Shown here: piece by piece, positions 22,852-32,633 of the stretch | Position numbering within the stretch: the stretch's first letter is position 1 | Layout of the letters: each line of letters starts with the position of its first letter | From: Lunularia cruciata | Lineage: Eukaryota > Streptophyta > Marchantiopsida > Lunulariales > Lunulariaceae | Reading direction: 5' to 3' | Assembly (NCBI GenBank): GCA_948567375.1 | Contig: OX419760.1 | Coordinates: forward strand, 20,026,001 to 20,090,000 | DNA: 64,000 bases | Notes under the pieces: model-generated | Databases searched by the model: none | What the model was told of the DNA's origin: nothing | What the model saw: the letters and a program-made list of their open reading frames with translations, nothing else | Position numbers and translations under genes: made by a program

Positions 22852-23913
22852 GAGTTTGAGTGGAGTGGAGTTTCGAAAGTTTGAGAGGAGAGGAGTCTTA
22901 AAAGTTTTAGAAGCCATATCTCACTATTTACATATCGAAACGTTGCAATTCTGGTCTTGCTCAAAGCGCCTTTCCAAGGGCTTTCCATAGCCACCAAGAC
23001 TGCATCATTTTGAGCTGAATGAAAAACGTTATGAATGATTGAACTTTATGAGAGAGGATCCAGATTTGAGAGTTCAAATCTTCATCATATGGTGTCCAAA
23101 TGGAGTGATTTTTGTGGCATTAGAAGCGCCTTGGGAACCTCTTTTGATTGATACAAGGCATACTTGCAGAACACATACACACAGAAAGTTCTTGAGATTT
23201 GAATTCTGCCATCTCTCTGAAATTTTAGGGTTTGAGCTCAATTTTCAACACCTTGTAAATTTTTGGTTCCATGTCCAAATCTTTCAATCTTGGCCTCATT
23301 GGCAACACCTATGAAAGGGCTTTCTTTTGAGTACCTGCTTGTTGAAGTTGGAGTTGTGTGGAACAAGTTTGGAATTTAAACATTTGTGATCTTGTGCGGT
23401 TGGTGGTGCTCAAATCTGCAACTTTCAGAGGCTTGAACTTTGGACTCACATCTTCAAATGAGGTGATCTTGGTCTTATTAGAAGCATCTTGTCAAGAGCT
23501 ATTGATTGAAGTTGTTTTCATAGAATTTGAAGCTTTGTGGTTGAATTTAAGAAGTTATAAGCATTTGAATTCAATGACTCAATGACGTTTAGAAGTTTAC
23601 CATAGAAAACTCTAGAGGCCATTACTCCATGTGTATTGGCTCAAATGAGTTCATTTTTGGTTCATTTGAAAAAGATACTCAAGAGGTTTTGATTGAGTTA
23701 TCACTTGTAGATTTTGAAGTACTATAGCAAAGGTTGTGAATTTTTGAAATCTGTAGGAAAGTTTCAAATTCAAAAGTTTGTAACTTTTGACTTTCAAGTC
23801 CAATGAGTAGATTTTTGGTTCATGAGAAAAATTATTTATAGAGCTATTGGTGTTCATAGAGTATGAGTGAAGGAGAGGATACATTCTTATAGTATCTATT
23901 AAGTGCTTTTAGA
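22852..23913 (+). repeat. LINE E 5' UTR, ~180-bp monomers
   Basis: No gene. Anchor words of the type GTCCAAATGAG..GATTTTTG occur near 23,092, 23,272, 23,450, 23,640 and 23,800, giving spacings of roughly 180, 178, 190 and 160 bp. Each anchor is followed by a 'cattagaagc.ccttg..gagctttt..ttgattga' theme. One further unit lies at the 5' end. Confidence 0.75.
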
Positions 23914-24753
23914 ATGGAAGCTTCCAAGATGATGCAAGACATTGCTGAGATAGCTTCAAAACAACAACAACTTGCTGAAATGTATAGAAAAGCAAATGAC
24001 TTCCACAAGGAACTCAAGAGATTTTTTGCTCCCATGTCTCAATGCATGAACACTCTTATGGCAGATTTGAAAACCATAAGAGCTTATGTCTTGACTGTGA
24101 AAGAATCTCTAAATTTGATCACCGTAGATATCCAAGAACTCAAGAAGAGTAGCAATTTGATGTTAGACTCCACAAAGAGTATGGTGGATGCTACTGAGAA
24201 AGTTGCTTCCTTGGGAGCACAAGCCACCAACATTGCTTCACAAAATGGAGGGCTACAAGAGATGGTTGACACATTAGAGGTCAAGATGAAGTCATATGCT
24301 GAAGCTACTAAGGTGGCTCAAATATCTTACTTGCAAGAGCATGAGGTTAAGAAGCAGAACCAATTGGTCAAAATGAAGAACTTGAGGATTTCAGGTTTGC
24401 CAAAGAGTGAGAAGGAAGACACAAGGGCCATAGTGTGTGAGTTTATTGTTGATTCTTTGAGAGTCCATGATCCTCAGATTTTGCAAGCATATAGATTGGG
24501 ACAACACGGTGCACAACCAAGAAGCATTTTGGTCAGGTTTGGCTCAGAAACTCAAAGGAATACAGTGATGGATAACAAGGCTATATTGAAGGGGCGGTGT
24601 ATTTGGTTGGACACTGATCTCACACCTCTCCAATGGCAAGCAAAGAAGGGAGAATTAGCAAAAGTGAAGGAGGCTCAACAAGCAGGTTTTGTTGCATTCT
24701 TGAGAGATAATAGAGCTGTGATTACTCAAAAGAAGTTGTCAGCTACTGCATAG
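23914..24753 (+). CDS. LINE ORF1 protein, intact, 279 aa
   Basis: The only undamaged LINE ORF in the window. It starts at MEASKMMQDI. Residues ~40-150 are rich in heptads (coiled coil, probably for trimerisation). Residues ~153-222 form an RRM-like domain (MKNLRISGLP; RLGQHGAQPRSILVRFG; QRNTVMDNKAIL). Residues ~225-276 match the C-terminal domain of L1-like ORF1p (LTPLQWQAKKGELAKVKEAQ, FLRDNRAVITQKKL). Such proteins bind LINE RNA as trimers in a ribonucleoprotein. There is no CCHC knuckle. The stop TAG is followed by CAA TTC, and ORF2 continues in the same frame with no ATG, so read-through would give an ORF1-ORF2 fusion of about 1,355 aa. Confidence 0.9.
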   Translation: MEASKMMQDIAEIASKQQQLAEMYRKANDFHKELKRFFAPMSQCMNTLMADLKTIRAYVLTVKESLNLITVDIQELKKSSNLMLDSTKSMVDATEKVASLGAQATNIASQNGGLQEMVDTLEVKMKSYAEATKVAQISYLQEHEVKKQNQLVKMKNLRISGLPKSEKEDTRAIVCEFIVDSLRVHDPQILQAYRLGQHGAQPRSILVRFGSETQRNTVMDNKAILKGRCIWLDTDLTPLQWQAKKGELAKVKEAQQAGFVAFLRDNRAVITQKKLSATA

Positions 24754-24759
24754 CAATTC
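24751..24759 (+). promoter_or_regulatory. Putative leaky stop: TAG CAA TTC between ORF1 and ORF2
   Basis: Same arrangement at 1,764, 5,350, 11,103, 32,631 and 62,821 (all TAG), as TAA in copy B (8,675-8,677), and with no stop at this codon in copy O. The downstream CAA TTY resembles the CAR-YYA context of tobamovirus-type read-through, with the last base differing. Conservation is seen; read-through is inferred. Confidence 0.5.
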
Positions 24760-27700
24760 AAGACCCTCAGAGTGCTATTTTGGAATGTTCATGGGCTCAC
24801 ACATACCAAGTACTCCAGCGCTAAGCCTTTGTGAGATGATGTTGATCTGATCAATCTTGTGGAGACATGGGAACATGAAGGAAACACCATTCAAGATATT
24901 GAAGGATTCACTCTTGTTGGTTCAACCTCGAACAAGCAGAGGCAACACAGAGGAAGGGGCTTTAGAGGTATTGCTACTTATGTCAAATTTGGCTTTGAGA
25001 AATCAGTCTCTTTGATAGGTCAAGATTCAAGTGGACAATACTAATGGTTGAGGATTGGAGGAGTTGCCACACCTTACTTCATTGCTATTTGTTACTTTGC
25101 CCCGTTGACAGCACCAATCTATTCAAGTGGAGTTCTCAACACCATGCAACCTTTCCACTCCTTGACAAAGGATGTGTTAGAGTTTCAAAGTAAAGGTGCA
25201 GTACATGTTCTTGGTGATTTCAATGCTAGGATCCAAACCGCTTAGATCCCTGAGTTGAGTGACCTTGAGAATGATCCTTTTCACAGCTTGATAGACCATT
25301 CTAGTGCTTGGTCACGCTCTTCCAAAGATCATATGTCCAACCCCATGAGTGGACACTTGTTGAGCTTTGGTGCCAATTGTAGCTTGAAGATCTTGAATGG
25401 CCTTTCTCAATTTCCAGAAACTTGTAAAAGCACATGCTTTGCCTCAAGTGGATCAAACAATGTAGATTATATGCTCACTTTAGCTAATGATATCCATCTT
25501 GTCTCAGATTTTGTTATTTTAGATCCTCAACCAGAATCAGACCATGCACCTCTATCTTGTACCATCCTTCTTTCTTGCCTCAAGAGAACCACATTACCTA
25601 TTGACCATGCCTTTAGAGGAAAACTATGTCTAGATTTTCACAAGAGAGACTTGTACCAACAAGATATCCAAGAGAAATTGAGTTCTATAAAGTGGAGTTC
25701 AGATTTTCAACAACATAATGATCAATTGGTTGAACTTCTTCAATCTGCATCAACTTCTTTGTTTCCAAGAGGATCTCACAAGAAGAGACTTGGTCTCCCT
25801 TGCAATAGGTGGTATGATGCTGATTTAAAAATGGCAAGGATCAAAGCTATGTATAGGTCTCTTGATCAGACTGCACAAAATCAGGCCTTTTGTTTCATAT
25901 AGAAAGTTGGTGAAGTGCAAAAAGTGAGCATTTTTGAGACTCAAGGGGGTTGAGTTGAGCTTGAACTGAGGAGCAACCCCAAGGCTTTTTGGAAGAAAGT
26001 AACCATCAGATCTCCATCTCCATTGCTGGACCTGAATGAGCTTTGTGACTATGTGAAGGATCTGTACTTTTTCCCTAATGCTCCAATCATGGCACCTTGC
26101 CTTGGATCTGCTCTCACCATCTCTGAAGTTGATGTCAAATACCAATTGAAGAAGTTGGCCAATGGTAAGGCTGAAGACCTTGATGGACTATGTGTTGAAC
26201 TTCTGAAGTGGGGCGGTAGCCAACTGATTTCAGTACTCACTTCTCATTTGAATGAGGCAATCAAGTGTGGCTTTCTTGATAGAGGGTGCTTCAAGAAGGT
26301 AGTTCCTATTCACAAGTCTGGCCAAAGAGATGTTGTCACCAATTACCATACCATACTTGTTGGTAGTGTCTTTGCCAAGTTGTATGGTCAAGGTTGAGCA
26401 CTTGGGCTGAAAAGTACAGAATTTGAGCTAAGTGCCAAGCGGGTTTCAGATCAGGCTTTAGTACTTTGGATCACCTATTGGTACTCCATGTTTTGTGGTG
26501 GCAATCTAAAGGTGTTGCGAGAGCTCTCTATGTTGCATTTATTGATTTCAGGAAGGCATTTGATAAGGTGCTTAGGAAATCTCTAAGTGAGAGACTCATT
26601 GAAATTGGTGTTTCAGCTGATCTGATTGGTGCTATCTCTAGACTCTATGAGAAAGTGGTTGTGAGACTTTCATCTTTGAGCTCTCAAGATGTCCTTAGCA
26701 CAATGGGTGTGATTCAAGGCTGTTCTTTATCTCCAACTTTGTTTGGAATCTTTCTCAATGATCTAGAGAGACTACTCATGGGAGCTGTAGCTACAGGTGT
26801 ACAGGTTGGCTCTTTGATGATACATGCACTCCTTTTTGCCGATGATGTAGTGCTTCTCTCCACTAATCCACAAAGTTTACAAAAGCAGTTGGATTCTCTA
26901 CTTTGCTTTTGCAATCAAACAAATGGAGGTGAACCTTGACAAGTCCAAGGTGATTGTGGTGGGTTCTTAAGGTGTCACACCTTTCTCTTTTGATGGACAA
27001 CAATTGGAGTAGGTTTCTTCTTACAAGTACTTGGGCCTTGAGTTTTCTCATGACTATAGTTGGTCTACTTTTGTGAAATGAGAATCAATGCAGGCTTTAG
27101 AGCTTTGTATTCACTCATGAACCGCTCTAGACTTGCTCACCTTACCACATGGGAGTTGAAGAAGGTGCGATTGAGATCTCTTGTGCAGCCGGTGGTTCTC
27201 TATGGTGCTCAGATGTGGGGTCCAGGTACTAAGAAGACATGGTGGAAAATAGTGGAGAAAGTTCAGAAATTGTTTTTGTGTGATGAACTTGGGGCAAGGA
27301 CTCAAACTCCCTATGTATTGTTGCTTGATGAAACAGGGTTTTTGCCTCTTGAGGCTGAAGCTTTGTTTTTTAGCTATCACATATGCCACTAAAGTGAGGT
27401 CCATGGAGCATGAGAGACTTCCCTACCAAGCTTTTTGTGTCACTCTATCTGTTGGTTGGTATACAGATCTGGTTGCATGGGCCACCAGGTGGAATGTTTG
27501 TGAGCGACATTGGAGATTGGAGCGTATTACACTATGAGAAGTGATCAAGAAGCAATTCTCACTTTGCTTATGGCATCAGCCCAATACTAAGATGGTATTC
27601 TATCAGCAGTTTGTAAATCCTATGTTGGTGTATTGTGAGCAAGATTATCTCTTGGCTAGGATTTCTACTTCACTTAGACATGTTATCACTCAATATAGAA

Positions 27701-27984
27701 CTAGTTTTCATAGACTAGAAGTAGAACAAGGACGTTGGCAGCAGATAGAGCACTCCATGCGACTTTGCAAATTATGTATTATGAGCAAAGTTGAGGATGA
27801 GCATCATGTGTTTATTGATTGCCCTTGTTACATGCATATTAGAGTTAGGCATCAGATTACTTGTAGTGATTTCTCAACTCTCTTACAAGTTGAAGATTTA
27901 GCGTTAGGGAAATACATGACCGAGGTTAGTTTACATCGGACTAATTTGTTACAGATTGGTAAGATGTCCAAGGCCCTTGCCTAG
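24754..27984 (+). pseudogene. LINE E ORF2 (endonuclease-reverse transcriptase), broken
   Basis: Domains in order: APE endonuclease (LFWNVHGLTHTKYSS, HVLGDFNARI, SDHAPLSC), linker, reverse transcriptase (LANGKAEDLDGLCVELLKWGG; AFIDFRKAFDKV motif A; GVIQGCSLSPTLFGIF motif B; FADDVVLLS motif C), thumb region, and the C-terminal CKLCIMSKVEDEHH..DCPCY motif. Intact length would be about 1,075 aa. In-frame stops lie at 24,832, 25,042 and 25,243. Frameshifts lie near 25,885, 26,390 and 26,930-27,080, and an AATGGAGG junction near 26,925 lacks several bases. The C-terminal part (27,541-27,984) is open and ends ALA-TAG. Confidence 0.88.
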
Positions 27985-28072
27985 GCTCACATTTGATGTA
28001 TTTTGTACTGTGTTTCCAACCTTTTGACTCTTTGGGTCTTTTGGGTTTTATATTTCATTGTTTCATTGTTTC

Positions 28073-29022
28073 ATAAGTACTTGGACCTTGAGTTTTCTCA
28101 TGACTATAGTTGGTCTACTTGTGTGAAGATGAGAATCAATGCAGGCTTTAGAGCTTTGTACTCACTTATGAATTGCTCTAGACTTGCTCATCTTACCACA
28201 TGGGAGTTGAAGAAGGTGTTGTTCAAATCTCTTGTGCAGCTAGTGGTTCTCTATGGTACTCAAATTTTGGATCTAGGTACTAAGAAGACATGGTGGCAAA
28301 AGGTGGAGAAAATTTAGAAACTATTTTTGTGTGATGAACTTGGAGTGAGGACTCAAACTCCTTATGTATTGTTGCTTGTTGAAACTAGGTTTTTGCCTCT
28401 TGAGGCTGAAGCTTTTTTTTTAGCTCTCATATATGCCACTAAGGTGAGGTCCATGGAGCATGAGAGACTTCCCTACCAAGATTTTTGTGCCACTCTATCT
28501 ATTGGTTGGTATACAGATCTGATTGCATGGGCCACAAGGTGGAATGTTTGTGAACGACATTGGAGATTGGAGCCTATTGCAATTTGAGAAGTGATCAAGG
28601 AGCAGTTCTTACTTTGCTTATGGCAGCAACCCGATGCCAAGATGGTGTTCTATCAACAGTTTGTAAATCCTATGTTGGTGTATTGTGAACAAGATTATCT
28701 CTTGGCTATGATTTCTACTTCACTTAGACATGTGATTGCTCAATATAGAACTAGTTCCCATAGACTAGAAGTAGAACAAGGGTGTTGGCAGCAAATAGAG
28801 CACTCCATGCGGCTTTGCAAATTGTGTACTATGAGCAAAGTTGAGGATGAGCACCACGTGATTGTTGATTGCCCTTGTTACACCCAGATCAGAGTTAGAC
28901 ATCAAATTACTTGTAGTGATTTCTCAACTCTCTTACAGGTTGAAGCTTTAGCATTAGTGAAGTATATGATAGAGATTAGTTTACATTAGACCAATTTGTT
29001 ACAGATTGGTCAGATGCCCTAG
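28073..29022 (+). pseudogene. LINE F ORF2 C-terminal part
   Basis: Codes the region after the reverse-transcriptase core: TWELKKVLFKSLVQ, KKTWWQKVEK, ELGVRTQTPYVLLL, RLPYQDFCATLSIGWYTDL, WNVCERHWRLEP, QQFVNPMLVYCEQDYLL, and the Cys/His motif CKLCTMSKVEDEHH..DCPCY, complete here. Stops near 28,315, 28,585 and 28,987. The function of this C-terminal region is unknown beyond likely nucleic-acid binding. Confidence 0.85.
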
Positions 29023-29116
29023 GCTTTGGCCTAGGCTCACATTTTATGTGTTTTGTTTTGTGTTTACAGCCTTTTGACTCTTTGAGTTTTTCTGGGCTTT
29101 ATATTTCATTTTTCAT
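28073..29116 (+). mobile_element. LINE copy F, 5'-truncated 3' end
   Basis: Starts in ORF2 at the KYLDLEFSHDYSWST segment directly after the tail of copy E and reaches the 3' UTR hairpin (29,018-29,035) and a degenerate tail. A head-to-tail LINE pair. Confidence 0.88.
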
Positions 29117-29370
29117 TAATCCTTTTTCATTGCTCAAAGCAAAACACTTAGGAATAATACCAAGTCAACACACTAAAATCCAAAATAGTGACGCTCATCT
29201 TTTTCTTCTTTCTCTAAAGTAAGGTCCCCTCTATCTTAGCTATGATTAACTTTAGCTACCATGACTAATATAGAACCATCCTTTTTCTTTATAAAAATAA
29301 TATCTTTTAAGTACTTGTAACACCAAGCTAAATATCACAATACCACACACATGCACAAATGGGTGTAACA
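29117..29370 (-). repeat. LTR fragment related to the 3,387-4,759 LTR (fossil)
   Basis: The right edge is an exact LTR start (TGTTACACCC on the minus strand) and the last ~85 bp match the other LTR closely. The left part diverges and meets the tail of LINE F. The exact LTR edge against LINE DNA suggests the LTR element had inserted into LINE G. Confidence 0.7.
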
Positions 29371-29815
29371 GAGCCAAACCTCACCAAAATGCTTCTTGGT
29401 TGTGCACTTTTCTATCCCAAACTATATGCTCATAGGTCTCTTGATCAGATTGCACAAAATCAAGCTTTTGTCTCTTATAGAAAGTTAGTGAAGTGCAAGA
29501 AGCGGGTGTTCTTGAGACCCAAGGGGGTTGAGTTGAGCACTGAATTGAGGAGCAATCCCAAGGCTTTTTGGAAGAAGGTAACCATCAGATCTCCATCTCC
29601 ATCGCTGGACTTGAATGAGCTTTGTGAATATGGGAAGGATCTATACTTTTTCCTTGATGCTCCAAGCATGGCACCTTGCCTTGGATCTGCTCTCACCATC
29701 TCTGAAGCTAATGTCAAGCACCAATTGAAGAAGTTGGCCAATGGTAAGGCTGAAGACTTTGATGGACTATGTATTGAACTACTTAAGTGGGGTGGTAGCC
29801 ATCTAATTCCAGTAC
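29371..29815 (+). mobile_element. LINE copy G, left part, with inverted 5' segment
   Basis: The first ~60 bp (29,371-29,430) are ORF1 sequence in reverse orientation (RLGQ..QPRSILVRFG region). From 29,431 the ORF2 linker reads forward (RSLDQIAQNQAFVSYRKLVKCKK to KWGGSHLIPVL). This antisense-then-sense order is the form left by twin priming. A minus-strand LINE end interrupts at 29,816, and the copy resumes at 30,222. Confidence 0.75.
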
Positions 29816-30221
29816 TCAATGAAACAATGAAATATAAAACCCGAAAGACCCAAAGAGTCAAAAGGCTGGAAACACAATACAAAACACATCAAATGTGAGC
29901 CTAGGCAAGGGCCTAGGACATCTAACCAATTTGTAACAAATTGGTGCGATGTAAACTAACCTATGTCATGTACTTCCTTAACGCTAAAGCTTCAACCTAT
30001 AAGAGAGTTGAGAAATCACTACAAGTAATTTGATGTCTAACTCTAATCTGCATGTAACAAGGGCAATCAATCAACACATGATGCTCATCCTCAACTTTTC
30101 TCATAATATACAATTTGCAAAGTTGCATGGAGTGCTCTATTTGCTGCCAACGTCCTTGTTCTACTTCTAATTTTTGAATTATCTCCAACATAATATCACG
30201 GTATCTTCCTTGCATTTTAGG
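29816..30221 (-). mobile_element. LINE 3'-end insertion G' inside LINE G, with 5' filler
   Basis: Begins with TTTCATTG-type tail and contains ~355 bp of LINE 3' end back to the VEQGRWQQIEHSM segment. About 48 bp of unrelated sequence (30,173-30,221) sit at its 5' junction. The host LINE is split at 'cagtactc / cacttctctcttgaa'. Confidence 0.8.
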
Positions 30222-30296
30222 GTCTCACTTCTCTCTTGAAAGAAGCAATCAAGTGTGGGGTTCCTGATGGATGGTGCTTCAAGAAAGTAGTTCCTA
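30222..30296 (+). mobile_element. LINE copy G, middle part
   Basis: Continues LINE G in register (LLKEAIKCGVPDGWCFKKVVPI) and is cut where LINE H begins. The next bases of the same LINE are found at 35,958. Confidence 0.8.
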
Positions 30297-31799
30297 TTCC
30301 AATGGTCAATAATGCAATTGAGAGGATTTTAAAAACTTTGAGAGAGGAGATTTTCCCAAAAATTAAGATAGTAATATCTCAGCACTTGCTCATCCAAACC
30401 TTGCAGTTTTGGTCTTGTTTGAAGCGCCTTGCCAAGAGCTTTCCATAGACACCAAGACTGCACCATTTTGAGCTTTGTGATGAAAGTTATGAGTGCTTGA
30501 ATTTTATGACAAAGGTTCAATATTTGATAGTTTGTTTCTTCATCATAAGCAGTCCAAATGAAGTGATTTTTGTGGCAATGGATGCACCTTGATGAGGTCT
30601 TTTGATTGATATCAAGCATACAAAAAGTGAACCTCTGTGAAAAAAGTTACAAGGATTCAAATTCTGTCATCTTTGACAGATTTTAGGGTTTGAACTATAA
30701 ATTCAAATGACTGTATCTCTGCCAATACTTGAGCAAATGGAGTGATTAAAGTCTCATTAGAAGGGATATGCTGAGATTTTTCTTTCAAGGTGAAGCTTGT
30801 CCAGTTTGAAGTAGTATGAAAGGAGATCTGGATTTTTCAATTCTGAGGAAGTTTTGAGTAGTCCTTGTTATTGTGCGAGAATTGGGAAGGCTATTGCTCT
30901 ATGGTCACAAGTGAAAATCCAGTGAAAATTGATGCATCAGAATCTGTGAGTTACAAGCTCTCTTTCAAGGCCAAGCTCGCAGCACATGGAGGTTTGAGCA
31001 AGCAGTGGTAGTAATTCTCATTCTGTCACATCTCGTGCATTTTGGTGTTTGGAGTACCAACTTTGCAGGGCCAGTTCTCCTCACTTACAGATCCAATCCA
31101 AGTGATTCTTGTGTCATAAGAAGCACATAGTCATATGCTTTCTATTGAGTCCATATTTGAAAGATTTGAATATCCAATGCAGATGATATGACCATTTGTT
31201 TCACTATAGCACTTGCAAGTACTTGGTGTTAAAATCTGCACATGTGAAGTAGGATTGCTCTGTACTTATAGGTCCAAATCAAGTGCTTTTGTGGCAATAG
31301 AACAAGAATTATGGAAGGTTTCTATTGAAGTCTGATTTGTAGAAATTGGTGGTCAGATAAGGAAGTTGTGACAGTTTGAAATCTGTGACTCTTTAGACAT
31401 CATAACATTGTGAACTACAAATTCAAGCTATTGTATCTTTGTACTCAATGATCCAAATGAAGTGATCTTTGTGTTTTTAGAATCAGCTCCCTCAGATCTT
31501 TAGACTGAAAATTGATTGCCAAAGGTTAGGTCACAGATTAGAAGCTCTAGGTACCTCAAATTTTGCAGCCTTTGGTATCTCTGTGCACTGCAGATTTGAA
31601 AGATAGTATCTTTGCATTCACATATTCAAATGAGGTGATTCTTATCTCATTAGAATCAGCTTCTCAAGGTCCTTACTTCAACACCAGCCTAGTAGTGCTT
31701 ACAATTGAAAAAAGTAGTGCTGCCTACTTGAAAATCCTAAAGTTTTGGTGTTGGAAGTAAAACTTCCAGATTGACTGTGAGTGATAAGTGATTGTCATA
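30297..31799 (+). repeat. LINE H 5' UTR: eight ~180-bp monomers
   Basis: No gene. Anchors of the type TCCAAATGAAGTGATTTTTG or degenerate forms occur near 30,385, 30,551, 30,732, 30,912, 31,090, 31,271, 31,450 and 31,624. Spacing is 174-181 bp except the first (~166). Units are strongly diverged from each other but the period is regular. Confidence 0.75.
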
Positions 31800-32633
31800 A
31801 TGGAGGAGTCCAAGATGGTGAAAGACATTGCTGATATAGCCATGAAGCAACAACAATTAGCTGAAATGTTTAGGAAAGCAAATGATTTCCACAAGGACCT
31901 TAGAAGCTTCATGGCAGCTATGTCCCAGTGCATGAGTACTCTCATGATTGATATGGAATTTGTAAAGGTTGAGATCAGTAGTGTAAAAGAGTCTTTGAAC
32001 CTAGTCAACCAAGAGATTCAAGAACTCAAGAAGAGTTCTATCTGTCTGTAAACATCAACCAAGGGGATGGTTGATGCTACCGAGAAAGTTGCTTCCTTGG
32101 GAGCACAAGCCAACGATATTGCTACACAAGGCAGAGGGCTCCAACAGATTGTGGACACACTAGAAGTGAAGATGAAGTCTTATGCTACTAAGGTGGCTCA
32201 AATCTCTTGCTTGCAAGAGCATGAGGTTGAGAAGGAGAACCAATTGGTCAGAATGAAGAACTTGAGAATTTCAGGTTTTCCAGAGAGTGAGAAGGAAGAC
32301 ACCAAGGCCATAGTGTGTGAGTTTATTGCTGATTCTTTGAGAGTCCATGATCCTCAGATTTTGCAAGCATATAGATTGGGACAACAAGGTGCACAACCAA
32401 GAAGCATTTTGGTCACGTTTGGCTCAGAAACTCAAAGGAATACAGTGATGGATAACAAGGCTATACTGAAGGGGTGGCATATTTGGTTGGACCCTCATCT
32501 CACACCTCTCCAAGGGCAAGCAAAGAAGGGAAAATTAGCAAAAGTGAAGGAGGCTCAACAAGCAGGTTTTGTTGCATTCTTGAGAGACAATAGAGTTGTG
32601 ATCACCCAAAGGAAGTTGTGAACTACCGCATAG
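31800..32633 (+). pseudogene. LINE H ORF1 (subfamily B), two in-frame stops
   Basis: Starts MEESKMVKDIADIAMKQQQL; the subfamily B N-terminus (FVKVEISSVKESLNLVNQEIQEL) differs from subfamily A. From SEKEDTKAIVCEF onward it is nearly the same as A. Frame is kept throughout with stops at about 32,049 and 32,618, and a short in-frame deletion at MKSYA-TKVAQ. Ends TAG CAA TTT at 32,631-32,633. Confidence 0.85.

Larger units (their letters stand above)
22852..28072 (+). mobile_element. LINE copy E, full length (5.2 kb), subfamily A reference
   Basis: Complete layout: 5' UTR (22,852-23,913), intact ORF1 (23,914-24,753), ORF2 (24,754-27,984), 3' UTR and a tail of TTTCATTG repeats to 28,072. No poly(A). 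It is the best copy for defining the family, although ORF2 is broken. LINE F starts directly after the tail. Confidence 0.92.

Noticed and set aside
28050-28072. LINE tail repeats considered as telomere-like or CRISPR-like arrays
   Set aside because: Units are TTTCATTG or TTCATTG at the ends of LINEs, few copies, no spacers, and unlike plant telomere TTTAGGG.
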